A program made the translations under genes and the position numbers. From a virus, in the IMG/VR virus record IMGVR_UViG_3300031227_000338, positions 1 to 27,085 of that record: DNA of 27,085 nt; one strand, written 5' to 3'. Shown here one piece after another: positions 5,980-12,972 of the stretch. The stretch's first letter is position 1; every line of letters begins with the position of its first letter. Below the pieces are notes generated by a model. That model was not told where the DNA came from and did no database searches. It worked only from the letters and a program-made list of their open reading frames with translations.

Positions 5980-6194
5980 TATTTTTCTTCTATAATCTGA
6001 ACAATACTCTTTAAAACGTCCAGTGGTACCTCTGACCCGTGAGCAGCAACATGCGCTATGGATTCTGGCTCTCCCATCGAGGGATGTAACGTGGCTACTC
6101 TTAGCTTTTTCTTTTTGGTGATTTCATCTTGAGTGATAACAAATCCGGTCGTGGTTGCAAAATTGGTTGTAAATGTGGCGTGAAGAACTTTCAT
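5979..6194 (-). CDS. Unknown small protein (71 aa), last gene of the - operon
   Basis: ATG at 6194, one base after the stop of the RusA-like gene. The product has a strand-rich N-terminus (VLHATFTTNFATTTGFVIT), a basic KKKK turn and an acidic helical C-terminus. No motif recognised. Its stop codon overlaps the third copy of the ACTTACACTAC repeat, so the repeats and this gene's end are shared sequence. The position directly after RusA suggests it belongs to the same DNA-processing operon; its role is unknown. Confidence 0.65.
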   Translation of the reverse strand: MKVLHATFTTNFATTTGFVITQDEITKKKKLRVATLHPSMGEPESIAHVAAHGSEVPLDVLKSIVQIIEEK

Positions 6195-6195
6195 G

Positions 6196-6600
6196 TTATT
6201 TCTGTCTTTCTATTGTTAATTCAACCCTTGACGTCTTCTTGTCGATAAAAAACTCTGCCGGCAACGTGGTTAAATGTTCCGAATCGTCGTCTACCAGTAG
6301 GTTTGCGTCAACCAACCCGTCATATGTCGGCTTTAACATTGCCAGATGGTTAATGTCGTCACGTCGGCGCTTTTGCTTGTGATAGAATTTCGCCTTGATC
6401 GTAGCTCTCCGCCATGGCCCGGAACTGATCCCTTCACGTTCTGCAGCTTCCATGGCCAGTCTCCGGGACTTCTTTGTTACTGCAGCTCGTTTCATCCTAC
6501 CGCCAATAGATCCGCACACGGTATTTGGAGACAATATCGCAGGTGGAAGCGGTAGGATTATAACGACGGTTTCTTTGGTAAATTTACTTTTTACTTTCAT
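6196..6600 (-). CDS. rusA: RusA-like Holliday junction resolvase (134 aa)
   Basis: The N-terminus IILPLPPAILSPN matches the strand and PLPP/SPN pattern of the RusA family. The catalytic part RRRDDINHLAMLKPTYDGL with VDANLLVDDDSEH (residues about 78-109) supplies the conserved acidic residues: D81, D82, D94 and the D104-D105 pair, with the lysine K90 between. RusA dimers cut four-way DNA junctions symmetrically; in phages they resolve recombination or packaging intermediates. Length is near the family norm of 120-140 aa. ATG at 6600 lies within the last codons of the upstream gene (17-bp overlap), fitting a single operon. Confidence 0.88.
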   Translation of the reverse strand: MKVKSKFTKETVVIILPLPPAILSPNTVCGSIGGRMKRAAVTKKSRRLAMEAAEREGISSGPWRRATIKAKFYHKQKRRRDDINHLAMLKPTYDGLVDANLLVDDDSEHLTTLPAEFFIDKKTSRVELTIERQK

Positions 6601-6952
6601 TAACCTGTGCTATGTGGTCGTTGTAAGAAGTGTAGGGGACAAATACTGAAGAAATCGAGCTGATTGGTTTTTCATATATCCAACCGCCAGGGACGCGATG
6701 AATAATTAGTGCGTTCGGCTCTTTCCCTGGCATTTTCATAATTTTAACTTCATGTAGCTTCATGTCGTAAACAGTGTACGGCTCATCCCCGAAGGAATCT
6801 TCATACTCAATAACTCTTTTCTCTGTCATCATCTTCTCCTTTTTTCGGCCTAGGCCAAGTATTCTGTTAGCGATCTTTTCTTTTTTCCAATCGACCGGAC
6901 CGCCTTCGTCGTCGAATGGATCGTGAATATCTTTAAAAAGTGAATGGTCCAT
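6584..6952 (-). CDS. Unknown protein with two possible starts (122 or 81 aa)
   Basis: The frame opens at 6952, two bases after the stop of the MerR-like gene, but that ATG has no convincing ribosome-binding site. Inside it, a tandem ATG-ATG at 6832-6827 (residues 41-42) is preceded by AGGAG at 6840-6836. The first 40 residues are acidic then basic (DPFDDEGGPVDWKKEK); the rest is strand-rich with KLHEVKIMKM and VPGGWIYEKP. Not recognised. Both starts may be real, giving a long and a short form, or only the inner one is used. Confidence 0.65.
   Translation of the reverse strand: MDHSLFKDIHDPFDDEGGPVDWKKEKIANRILGLGRKKEKMMTEKRVIEYEDSFGDEPYTVYDMKLHEVKIMKMPGKEPNALIIHRVPGGWIYEKPISSISSVFVPYTSYNDHIAQVNESKK
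6836..6840 (-). promoter_or_regulatory. Internal ribosome-binding site
   Basis: AGGAG, followed by AAG and then ATG-ATG, lies inside the 122-codon frame and supports initiation at 6829 (six bases away) or 6832. It is a better site than anything before the outer ATG at 6952. Confidence 0.5.
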
Positions 6953-6953
6953 A

Positions 6954-7262
6954 TCAGTAATTTGGGATCGTTACATTAATCGTGAAAGTGTATTTAATCT
7001 CATTGTTAGCAAGTATCTTAGCTTTCATTTTAGAGTCGTCCATTACCTTCTTTGCCATTTGTCTTTTTATGCCAGCCTTGACCATTTTCTGTAAGATAGC
7101 TATTTCGTGAATGTTCTTCCTGGTAAAGTACGCCGGGGATCCTGCTTTCGGGGCTGGGATCTCTGGCGTGATTAGCCCAGCGAATACCCAGCCGGTAAGT
7201 GTCATATATTTAAGATCGAGCATTTTGCAAACTTCACCTTTTTGCCATAAGGGATCTTTCAT
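6954..7262 (-). CDS. MerR-type winged-helix DNA-binding protein (102 aa)
   Basis: Residues 1-60 follow the MerR/excisionase-like HTH pattern: LWQKGEVCKMLDLKYMTLTGWVFAGLITPEIPAP, then a Gly/Pro wing and YFTRKNIHEIAILQKMVKAGI. In classical MerR proteins the N-terminal HTH selects a promoter and the C-terminal part senses a ligand; here the C-terminal part is short (ending NVTIPNY), so this may be a small regulator or a recombination directionality-type protein. ATG overlaps the stop of the preceding gene (ATGA). Its position among replication genes suggests control of this operon or of a phage switch (inference). Confidence 0.75.
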   Translation of the reverse strand: MKDPLWQKGEVCKMLDLKYMTLTGWVFAGLITPEIPAPKAGSPAYFTRKNIHEIAILQKMVKAGIKRQMAKKVMDDSKMKAKILANNEIKYTFTINVTIPNY

Positions 7263-7462
7263 TTATTGTCCTTTCTGTTTAATGGATGACAGATAGAATT
7301 ACAACCATGCCAATCAAGATTACGCTTAGAGATGTCGCCCATAGTTTCGATAAACTTAACAATCATTTCTGCCATCAAATAATCTGGCATATCAAAATCA
7401 TTCTCAACATTATACTTATTTATTAATTTTTGTAAGTCTACTTGAAAAGCTACTGAAGCCAT
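7259..7462 (-). CDS. Unknown small protein (67 aa)
   Basis: ATG at 7462 follows a G-rich stretch (GGGGGGTGG) that may serve as ribosome-binding site, 12 bases after the Prim-Pol stop. The N-terminal two thirds are helical and acidic (VDLQKLINKYN, YLMAEMIVKFIETMGDI); the C-terminus is polar with two Cys and two His (WHGCNSICHP), a possible metal site. Overlaps the MerR-like gene by ATGA. Function unknown. Confidence 0.65.
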   Translation of the reverse strand: MASVAFQVDLQKLINKYNVENDFDMPDYLMAEMIVKFIETMGDISKRNLDWHGCNSICHPLNRKDNK

Positions 7463-7474
7463 TACACCACCCCC

Positions 7475-9724
7475 CTATTCAGGTTCTTGTTTTGTTTCTT
7501 CCAATCCATACGGGTATGCCCAGACCATCAAGGCGCGTTTCCCCGGTTTTGTTCCGATTACAACATGTTTTTGTTCTTGTAAATCAGCTAAATGGTCGTC
7601 GCGTTGACGTTTGCTGTGTTTCGGGGTTTTTTGTGCAAGTACACTTTTCGGGATCCCTTTTGCTCCGGCCTTTTTAATATGGCTAAATATTCTCAGTTTG
7701 TCTTTTTCGTAAACACTTTCTACGACATGGTTCTCTACCATATTCACAGTTCTGGTCAGGAGTGCATTTGCCAGTTGACACGCCCAATCAGCGTGCATAT
7801 CTGAGATCTCGGGATTGTCGAATCTATCCCCTGCAGCGACATTAAGCGCAAGCCGGCGAGCGTTCTCCCCGGACTTTAACCATAATTTATCAACACCTTT
7901 ATTCTGGTTCTGTCTGGCCATTCGGTCTGACGCTAGTTCAAAATCCATAAAGCATTCATGGGCCTGCGCGTTTGTAGGGATTACTGCCGGGAATATGCCC
8001 GTTGCCGCGTCGATGTCCGGAGTTCCTGCAGGGGCCATAATTGATCTTGTCCACCATGCCTGCAGCTGAGTGACCAGATGCTCTGGAACAGGTTTTGTTT
8101 CGTGTTCTTTCCATCTTTTAGCTGGATTTGTGTTTGATATAAATATCAACACACGACCCAGCCATCCGTCCTCGATCTCTGCAGGACTGATACCCTCGCA
8201 AAGCTTTTCAGGTGTCGTCGTACCATATAGGCAGCAACATGGTTGAACGATAACCTTGCGCTCCTGTTTTGCATATTCTTTGCCATAATATGTCGATTTC
8301 GCACATGAATAAAGTTTCATTAATATCGGGACAATAGATGCTAAATGTGGATTAACTCCGCCAGAAGCCTTGATGCTACCCATCATGTGGCCAATTTCAT
8401 CCATGGGGAAATATATCGAAGGAGATTCTGTCAGGCGTGATTCGATCGCTGCATCTCCAGTGACACTTTCTCCGCCCAAAATTGCGTGAATCCCTGCGGT
8501 TTCTATCAGTCTTTTAATCTGATCTCTGGCGTGCTCCTTCCCTGCGCTGGAAGGAGCGACACCCATTGCGTACAGGTTTGTCCGATTGTTCCATTGATCT
8601 CTGACCTTCTGTCCGAATAGTGCTCCACAGAAAGGCAGGACAGCCCCAAGAGTGAGTAAAGGTTGATCTTTTAAAGCAGTTGCGTTGATCCATGCACAAA
8701 TGTCTCCAATTAAGCCTGGCGGTTTCAATAACCATTCAGGGAATGCTTCTTCAGGTTTTATCTCGGAAACTGATTCAATTCTGGGTTCGTTTTTTACTTC
8801 TTTTTTCACACTGGCCAATAATCCAGCTGCCAGTTTTCCGCCATAGTCCATGAGTTCCTCATCGTCTGGCCTTAACCCGTATTCTTCTAATAACCAGCCT
8901 GCAGGTTTCTTCCCGGGCGTTTTCTTAGCTTCATGTACTTTTCTCTCGAAGTCTTTCCGTTCCTTTTGTGGATCCCATGGCGGATTGCACATGGGATTGT
9001 ATACGCTCCATAACAGCTGGATTGCCGTACCCTCATCGAGTTCAAAACCAACTACCAAAGAGCGAGCGGCCCATAATAGAGCCTCATGGCCGTCCTGTCC
9101 CTGATTTGCCGGCGCACATTTCTTCAGGTACAGTTTCGCTCTGTCAATAATGTCTGTTTTGGGAAGATTTACTTTGTTTATTATTTCCCTGGGCTTTTCC
9201 CATGGTAATGCCGGTGCTTCTTTTTCTGGCTTCAGATGTTCCGGATATTCTGCCAGCTCGACATCATCAGGGCCATGTTTCGGCATCCATTGATACTTCT
9301 TCCCGTTTGGATGCGTGGACGGGGTTAGAATAATATAATAGCCGTCACCCCGGATATCGATTCCGTTCCGGAAGTTGTTTCTATTTGCAGGAGGATCGTC
9401 TGATTTAAACAGATAATGCGCTCCGCCTCTCGGTGTGATCTGAACGGCTGTTTTTGGCATGGTTTCGGAGAATTCTTCGAGAGATTCAAACCCGTCCTCA
9501 CCTTTCTCTGGGTCATAGTCGATATCGACGGTATAAACTCCGGAAGCTTCACCACAGGCAAGTCCGATATTTGCCTCTGGCCATCTTTGCCACCAGGCGC
9601 GAATGGTTTTTTCGTCGGTCGTTGCGTCTCTGCAGCCATGTTTTGTCAGCGGTGTTTTGACTTTAGCTCCACATGGGAAGATGTGCCAGCCTCTTTGCGA
9701 GTAGTTCAGTGCGTGATTAATCAT
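7475..9724 (-). CDS. Prim-Pol primase-polymerase with DUF3987-type ATPase (749 aa)
   Basis: Residues 1-165 form a bifunctional primase-polymerase (archaeo-eukaryotic primase) domain: GWHIFPCG near the start, VYTVDIDY with metal ligands D67 and D69, GGAHYLF with H103, and GIDIRGDGYYIILTPS around 121-136. Residues about 330-560 resemble the DUF3987 primase-associated helicase/ATPase, with Walker A GVAPSSAGKE (388-397), a Walker B-like IYFPMDEIG (437-445) and WLGRVLIF near 521. The C-terminal 100 residues look like a winged helix. This protein probably makes primers and unwinds the fork, and because no other polymerase is in the window it may also polymerise. The ATG overlaps the helicase stop by 8 bp, so the two are co-translated. 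Confidence 0.92.
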   Translation of the reverse strand: MINHALNYSQRGWHIFPCGAKVKTPLTKHGCRDATTDEKTIRAWWQRWPEANIGLACGEASGVYTVDIDYDPEKGEDGFESLEEFSETMPKTAVQITPRGGAHYLFKSDDPPANRNNFRNGIDIRGDGYYIILTPSTHPNGKKYQWMPKHGPDDVELAEYPEHLKPEKEAPALPWEKPREIINKVNLPKTDIIDRAKLYLKKCAPANQGQDGHEALLWAARSLVVGFELDEGTAIQLLWSVYNPMCNPPWDPQKERKDFERKVHEAKKTPGKKPAGWLLEEYGLRPDDEELMDYGGKLAAGLLASVKKEVKNEPRIESVSEIKPEEAFPEWLLKPPGLIGDICAWINATALKDQPLLTLGAVLPFCGALFGQKVRDQWNNRTNLYAMGVAPSSAGKEHARDQIKRLIETAGIHAILGGESVTGDAAIESRLTESPSIYFPMDEIGHMMGSIKASGGVNPHLASIVPILMKLYSCAKSTYYGKEYAKQERKVIVQPCCCLYGTTTPEKLCEGISPAEIEDGWLGRVLIFISNTNPAKRWKEHETKPVPEHLVTQLQAWWTRSIMAPAGTPDIDAATGIFPAVIPTNAQAHECFMDFELASDRMARQNQNKGVDKLWLKSGENARRLALNVAAGDRFDNPEISDMHADWACQLANALLTRTVNMVENHVVESVYEKDKLRIFSHIKKAGAKGIPKSVLAQKTPKHSKRQRDDHLADLQEQKHVVIGTKPGKRALMVWAYPYGLEETKQEPE

Positions 9725-11351
9725 TTAAGCTATACCCTATTATTTCAGCGTTTTTCCCGCGCTGCCGCACGGTGATTGTTCGGGTTCTGTCGTTGATCCA
9801 TTGTGGTAAAAACATGTCCTGTAGTGCTTCTCTTACAGTTATTGTATCCCAACTAGAAAAGCCCCTAGCTCTCCACCATTGCCGAGCTTGTCGTTCGGCA
9901 TATCCACCATGATCCAAACAGATCCATTCTCTAAACGTGCTGATCCCGCATCGATATTGCACCCGGAGACTATCAGGTTTTTCTGGCTTAATATGCCGAT
10001 GAACAGTGACGGCATCAACTAAGAGAGTTTCTGGTTCGCTACCCAAGATATTCTTATTACTGTGTTTTGCTTCGTTAAGTCTTCTTTCTCCTTCTTCAGA
10101 TTCAAGCCTTTCAATTTCCTTTTTAGGGATCACCCAACCACAATGAGGGCATTCCCCAATAGCACGACTAAAGGTATCACCACAGTCTTTGCACTCGATT
10201 ATTTTAACCACTCCAGCGTCCAGGCAATCAATTGGCCCATGCTCTTCAATACACCCAGCATAGTCAAGCACTAGACAATCCTCTTTCCCGGGATGCGTCC
10301 GCAGACCACGCCCGACCATCTGCATATAGAGCCCTTTTGACAGCGTAGGGCGAAATAGGGCAACACAATCCACCTGCTTTGCATTAAACCCTTCGGTATA
10401 AACATTGATGTTACAGATAGCTTTAATCCTACCGGCCTTAAATTCATCTGCTATGCGATCGCGTTCTGAGGCCGGAGTTTTTGCCGTCACAACCGGAGCG
10501 TGGAGCCCGTATTTTCGAAGTTCTTGGGACACGGCTTTGCAATGGCTAATGTCAACACAAAAGAAAATAATGTTTTTCCGTTTTTCAGCCATGATGGTCT
10601 GCATCGAGGATTGGACAGCCACAGCGACAACATCGCTTTTATCAACTGCCTCGGCCAGTGATTTTATGATATAGTCACCGCCCGAGTTCCGCTTTACTTC
10701 TGTTAGGTCGGGTTGAGCGTCACCGATTTTAGATCTCAGCCTGCAGAGATATCCACCCTCGATCAGATCCCCGACATTAGCCTCATAACAGACGTGATGT
10801 AAAATGTGGTCCTTATGACAAATTGGGCCACATCCCATCCGGTAAGGTGTCGCAGTAAACCCGACAATTCTCAGGTTTTTGTTAAGGCTCCGGCAACCTT
10901 TAATAAACTTCCGATATTTACCTTCCCCTTTGGCCGGTATCCTATGAGCCTCATCAATAATGATGCAATCGAAAGGTGCGAAGTTCCCCCATCTTCTGTG
11001 AATGCTGTCAATACTGGCATAAGTAACAGAATGATCTTCATCTCGTTTTCTTAGCCCTGCAGAGTAGATCCCAATATCCCCACCGGGCCAGACTTCCATC
11101 AACTCTTCAGCGTTTTGTTTAACCAGTTCTTTCCTGTGGGCTAAGATACAAACACGGAAAGCAGGATAGTCAGCTTTCCATCTCTGAATCGCCCACGCCA
11201 TCATTAAAGACTTGCCTCCGCCGGTTGGGATTACTACGCAAGGATTCGACTCATAGATACAAATATGGTGATGCAGCGCACTTATTCCGTCCTCTTGAAA
11301 AGGATAGGGTTGTAGAATACTACTATTTGCCGTCGCAGGGAACAGTGTCAT
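9717..11351 (-). CDS. SF2 DEAH-box helicase, RadD-like (544 aa)
   Basis: Helicase motifs are in order: YPFQEDGISAL (Q-like, 16-26), motif I PTGGGKS (42-48), LAHRKELVKQ (70-79), DEAH (133-136), TATP (166-169), a second RecA lobe with IIFFCVDIS (261-269), YTEGFNA (318-324), and motif VI QMVGRGLRT (344-352). A four-cysteine zinc finger CxxC...CPHC follows (C387, C390, C401, C404), as in RadD/YejH. The C-terminal 140 residues are unique to this subfamily. RadD-type helicases help repair or restart forks and interact with single-strand binding protein. Starts one base after the stop of the small basic gene; co-transcribed with the Prim-Pol. Confidence 0.92.
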   Translation of the reverse strand: MTLFPATANSSILQPYPFQEDGISALHHHICIYESNPCVVIPTGGGKSLMMAWAIQRWKADYPAFRVCILAHRKELVKQNAEELMEVWPGGDIGIYSAGLRKRDEDHSVTYASIDSIHRRWGNFAPFDCIIIDEAHRIPAKGEGKYRKFIKGCRSLNKNLRIVGFTATPYRMGCGPICHKDHILHHVCYEANVGDLIEGGYLCRLRSKIGDAQPDLTEVKRNSGGDYIIKSLAEAVDKSDVVAVAVQSSMQTIMAEKRKNIIFFCVDISHCKAVSQELRKYGLHAPVVTAKTPASERDRIADEFKAGRIKAICNINVYTEGFNAKQVDCVALFRPTLSKGLYMQMVGRGLRTHPGKEDCLVLDYAGCIEEHGPIDCLDAGVVKIIECKDCGDTFSRAIGECPHCGWVIPKKEIERLESEEGERRLNEAKHSNKNILGSEPETLLVDAVTVHRHIKPEKPDSLRVQYRCGISTFREWICLDHGGYAERQARQWWRARGFSSWDTITVREALQDMFLPQWINDRTRTITVRQRGKNAEIIGYSLND

Positions 11352-11528
11352 TTACTTTATTTCGTCTACCTTCCTATACCGCTTCTTAGTTGCTTTAGTT
11401 ACGCTCCGCAAACTTGAAAAAGACCTCTTTGTTGAAGCTTTGGCTTTCCCTACTACCTTCCTCCCGGCCTGTTTAAGCCTCTTAAGGCCCTTCTTTAATT
11501 CTGCTTGTCGTCTTGTCATTTCACTCAT
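11352..11528 (-). CDS. Small Lys/Arg-rich basic protein (58 aa)
   Basis: A 58-codon frame from ATG at 11528 to TAA at 11352-11354, with an AAGGAAAGGG purine stretch upstream. Its TAA is followed at once by the helicase ATG (TAAATG), an arrangement typical of coupled genes. About 20 of 58 residues are Lys or Arg (RRQAELKKGLKRLKQAGRK), with almost no acidic residues after position 10, so it probably binds nucleic acid. No HMG, HU or H-NS signature seen. Fills what would otherwise be a 200-bp gap. Confidence 0.65.
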   Translation of the reverse strand: MSEMTRRQAELKKGLKRLKQAGRKVVGKAKASTKRSFSSLRSVTKATKKRYRKVDEIK

Positions 11529-11551
11529 GTTTTTGCCCTTTCCTTTCGTAC

Positions 11552-11818
11552 TTATTCCTTCTTCTTTTTAGACTTTTTAGACTTTTGTTCAGTCATTTCT
11601 TTAATCTTGAACTCATACTTGTAAGGAGAAAGCGCAATGAACTTTTCTGCTAGTTCCTTAGTCTCAAACCTTTTCTCCATTTGTGTTTTTATTAATGTTC
11701 CGTGTGCGACTAAACATTTCGAGTTACCGCCCGGATTGTATTCGTCCATCTTGTACCCGGGACATGGTGTTGATATCCACGTTGTCACTATCCAAACTAC
11801 CATAAAAAACTTTGTCAT
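11552..11818 (-). CDS. Small membrane-anchored or exported protein (88 aa)
   Basis: ATG at 11818 is preceded by GGAGGAAATC. The first 17 residues form a hydrophobic segment (FFMVVWIVTTWIS) followed by PCPGYK, so it is a signal peptide or an N-terminal anchor; the sequence around the cysteine is not a standard lipobox. The exported part is about 65 residues, basic, and ends in a run of Lys (SKKSKKKKE). Together with the preceding exported gene it may act at the cell envelope, for example in superinfection exclusion or lysis control; that is inference from location signals only. Confidence 0.65.
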   Translation of the reverse strand: MTKFFMVVWIVTTWISTPCPGYKMDEYNPGGNSKCLVAHGTLIKTQMEKRFETKELAEKFIALSPYKYEFKIKEMTEQKSKKSKKKKE

Positions 11819-11835
11819 GATTTCCTCCTATACTA

Positions 11836-12201
11836 TTAGTTTAATATTGGGTTTCGTTCTTGCCTAAAAAATATAATTGTTTCATTGTCTTTAATCTCAA
11901 CTAGTTGATAATACGGGTAGAATCCATAGTAATCATCCATTGGCTGCACCTGATATTTGTCGTTTTTCAGTCCACCTATAAGATATCGACAATCGTCTCC
12001 GGTCTGAACATAAAGAGAAATTTCTTCAAACTGGCTACATTTTTTTTCCTTTATTTCTACCTGAATGCCAGTGCAGTTACCTCCAGTAATAGTCCCGGTA
12101 ATAGTCCCGGTCTGTGCTCCAGAGTTCTTTGCAACAAAGATTAGAGGGGTCAGGCATCCAATCGTAAAAAATATTACTATTGTCCATACTTTTTTGCTCA
12201 T
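11836..12201 (-). CDS. Secreted small protein (121 aa)
   Basis: The start at 12201 (MSKKVWT) is chosen because GGAGG at 12212-12208 lies six bases upstream; an ATG eight codons further up overlaps the previous gene. Residues 1-31 are a signal peptide (basic start, hydrophobic WTIVIFFTIGCLTPLIFVA, then KNSGAQ as a probable cleavage region). The mature part begins with a Thr/Gly repeat (TGTITGTITGG), has three cysteines likely forming a disulphide, and a Tyr-rich segment (DDYYGFYPYYQ). The short beta-rich form recalls carboxypeptidase-regulatory-like or SdrD-type small domains, but I cannot assign a family. Confidence 0.68.
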   Translation of the reverse strand: MSKKVWTIVIFFTIGCLTPLIFVAKNSGAQTGTITGTITGGNCTGIQVEIKEKKCSQFEEISLYVQTGDDCRYLIGGLKNDKYQVQPMDDYYGFYPYYQLVEIKDNETIIFFRQERNPILN

Positions 12202-12202
12202 T

Positions 12203-12793
12203 TTAAACCTCCACTGGCCGTTCATGTGACAAGCACCCTTTAAGTAACTTTAATTGTCTGTCTGTGGAGAAGTCTGCAGGGATATATTCATTAGAAGGCA
12301 GTTCTTCGCTTAACAGTTCCATCCGCTGATATCCTTCTGCAGTTAGCTCTGAGCAAAAAATGCTGGTCAGGTCTTCGGTGTTCATACCACCCCAGCCGTC
12401 ATACATCGCTTTAAGAAGCTCAATAGTGTCCTTCTCATACGGCAGGCCAACAACTTCGTTTCTGAAGTTTTTTAGAGCCATACGCATCCCGTAGGTTCTC
12501 TCAACTTCCAAGTGCCGGATTGCAACTTCTCCATTATAGCGTCTGATCCGCTCTCTTAATGGCCCTACCTGGACACCCCTTGTCTCAAGGCCAGACTCAA
12601 TGTCAGCGACGTTACTCATAATAGTTGATTCAAAAATCAGTTTCATGTCGTACTCTGGGAGGCTCATAGCTATCCCAACATGCGACCATTTACTACCGGA
12701 ACGCTTCCGGATCTGCTCACTAAAGAATCCTTTTCCAGAGAACAGCACGATATCTCCTGTTTGAATATCCTTTCTCATTAGATGGTACTTCAC
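12203..12793 (-). CDS. YiiX/YebB-like permuted NlpC/P60 cysteine hydrolase (196 aa)
   Basis: The GTG start (12793) is supported by AAGGAGG seven bases upstream. The protein shows the signature of the circularly permuted papain-like family: TGDIVLFSG (12-20), SKWSHVGIAM with His38, then FEST with E55, and TSIFCSEL with the likely nucleophile Cys147. In permuted NlpC/P60 enzymes the Cys follows the His in sequence, as here. Members cut amide or acyl bonds in peptidoglycan or other targets. No signal peptide, so it acts inside the cell or needs a lysis partner. It overlaps the 57-aa gene upstream by GTGA and is followed by two exported proteins, a possible envelope or lysis group within the replication operon. 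Confidence 0.8.
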   Translation of the reverse strand: MKYHLMRKDIQTGDIVLFSGKGFFSEQIRKRSGSKWSHVGIAMSLPEYDMKLIFESTIMSNVADIESGLETRGVQVGPLRERIRRYNGEVAIRHLEVERTYGMRMALKNFRNEVVGLPYEKDTIELLKAMYDGWGGMNTEDLTSIFCSELTAEGYQRMELLSEELPSNEYIPADFSTDRQLKLLKGCLSHERPVEV

Positions 12794-12963
12794 GACGGTT
12801 CCTCCTTCCCTAGTTTAAACCCGATCTCGTTAGCTTTAAACTTCTTTGTGGCAGGGTCAATTTCAACACCCTTAAGAACAAATTCTATGTCTCTAGTCAC
12901 TACACCGTTAGCTACCGCTATACAGTCTCTCAAGACATCGGTCAGGGTCTTCATAATTTCCAT
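12790..12963 (-). CDS. Small unknown protein (57 aa)
   Basis: ATG at 12963 follows AAGGAGG with a short 4-base spacer; the TGA at 12790-12792 overlaps the GTG start of the hydrolase gene. The product is helix then strand (MKTLTDVLRDCIAVANG, DIEFVLKGVEIDPATKKFKA) and is plausible protein. Not recognised. Lies between the Cas4-like nuclease gene and the hydrolase, in step with both. Confidence 0.65.
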   Translation of the reverse strand: MEIMKTLTDVLRDCIAVANGVVTRDIEFVLKGVEIDPATKKFKANEIGFKLGKEEPS

Positions 12964-12972
12964 GGTTCCTCC

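Noticed and set aside
9717-11351. Intein in the helicase or Prim-Pol
   Set aside because: Helicase motifs are normally spaced, no splicing blocks or LAGLIDADG helices are present, and the lengths match the families.
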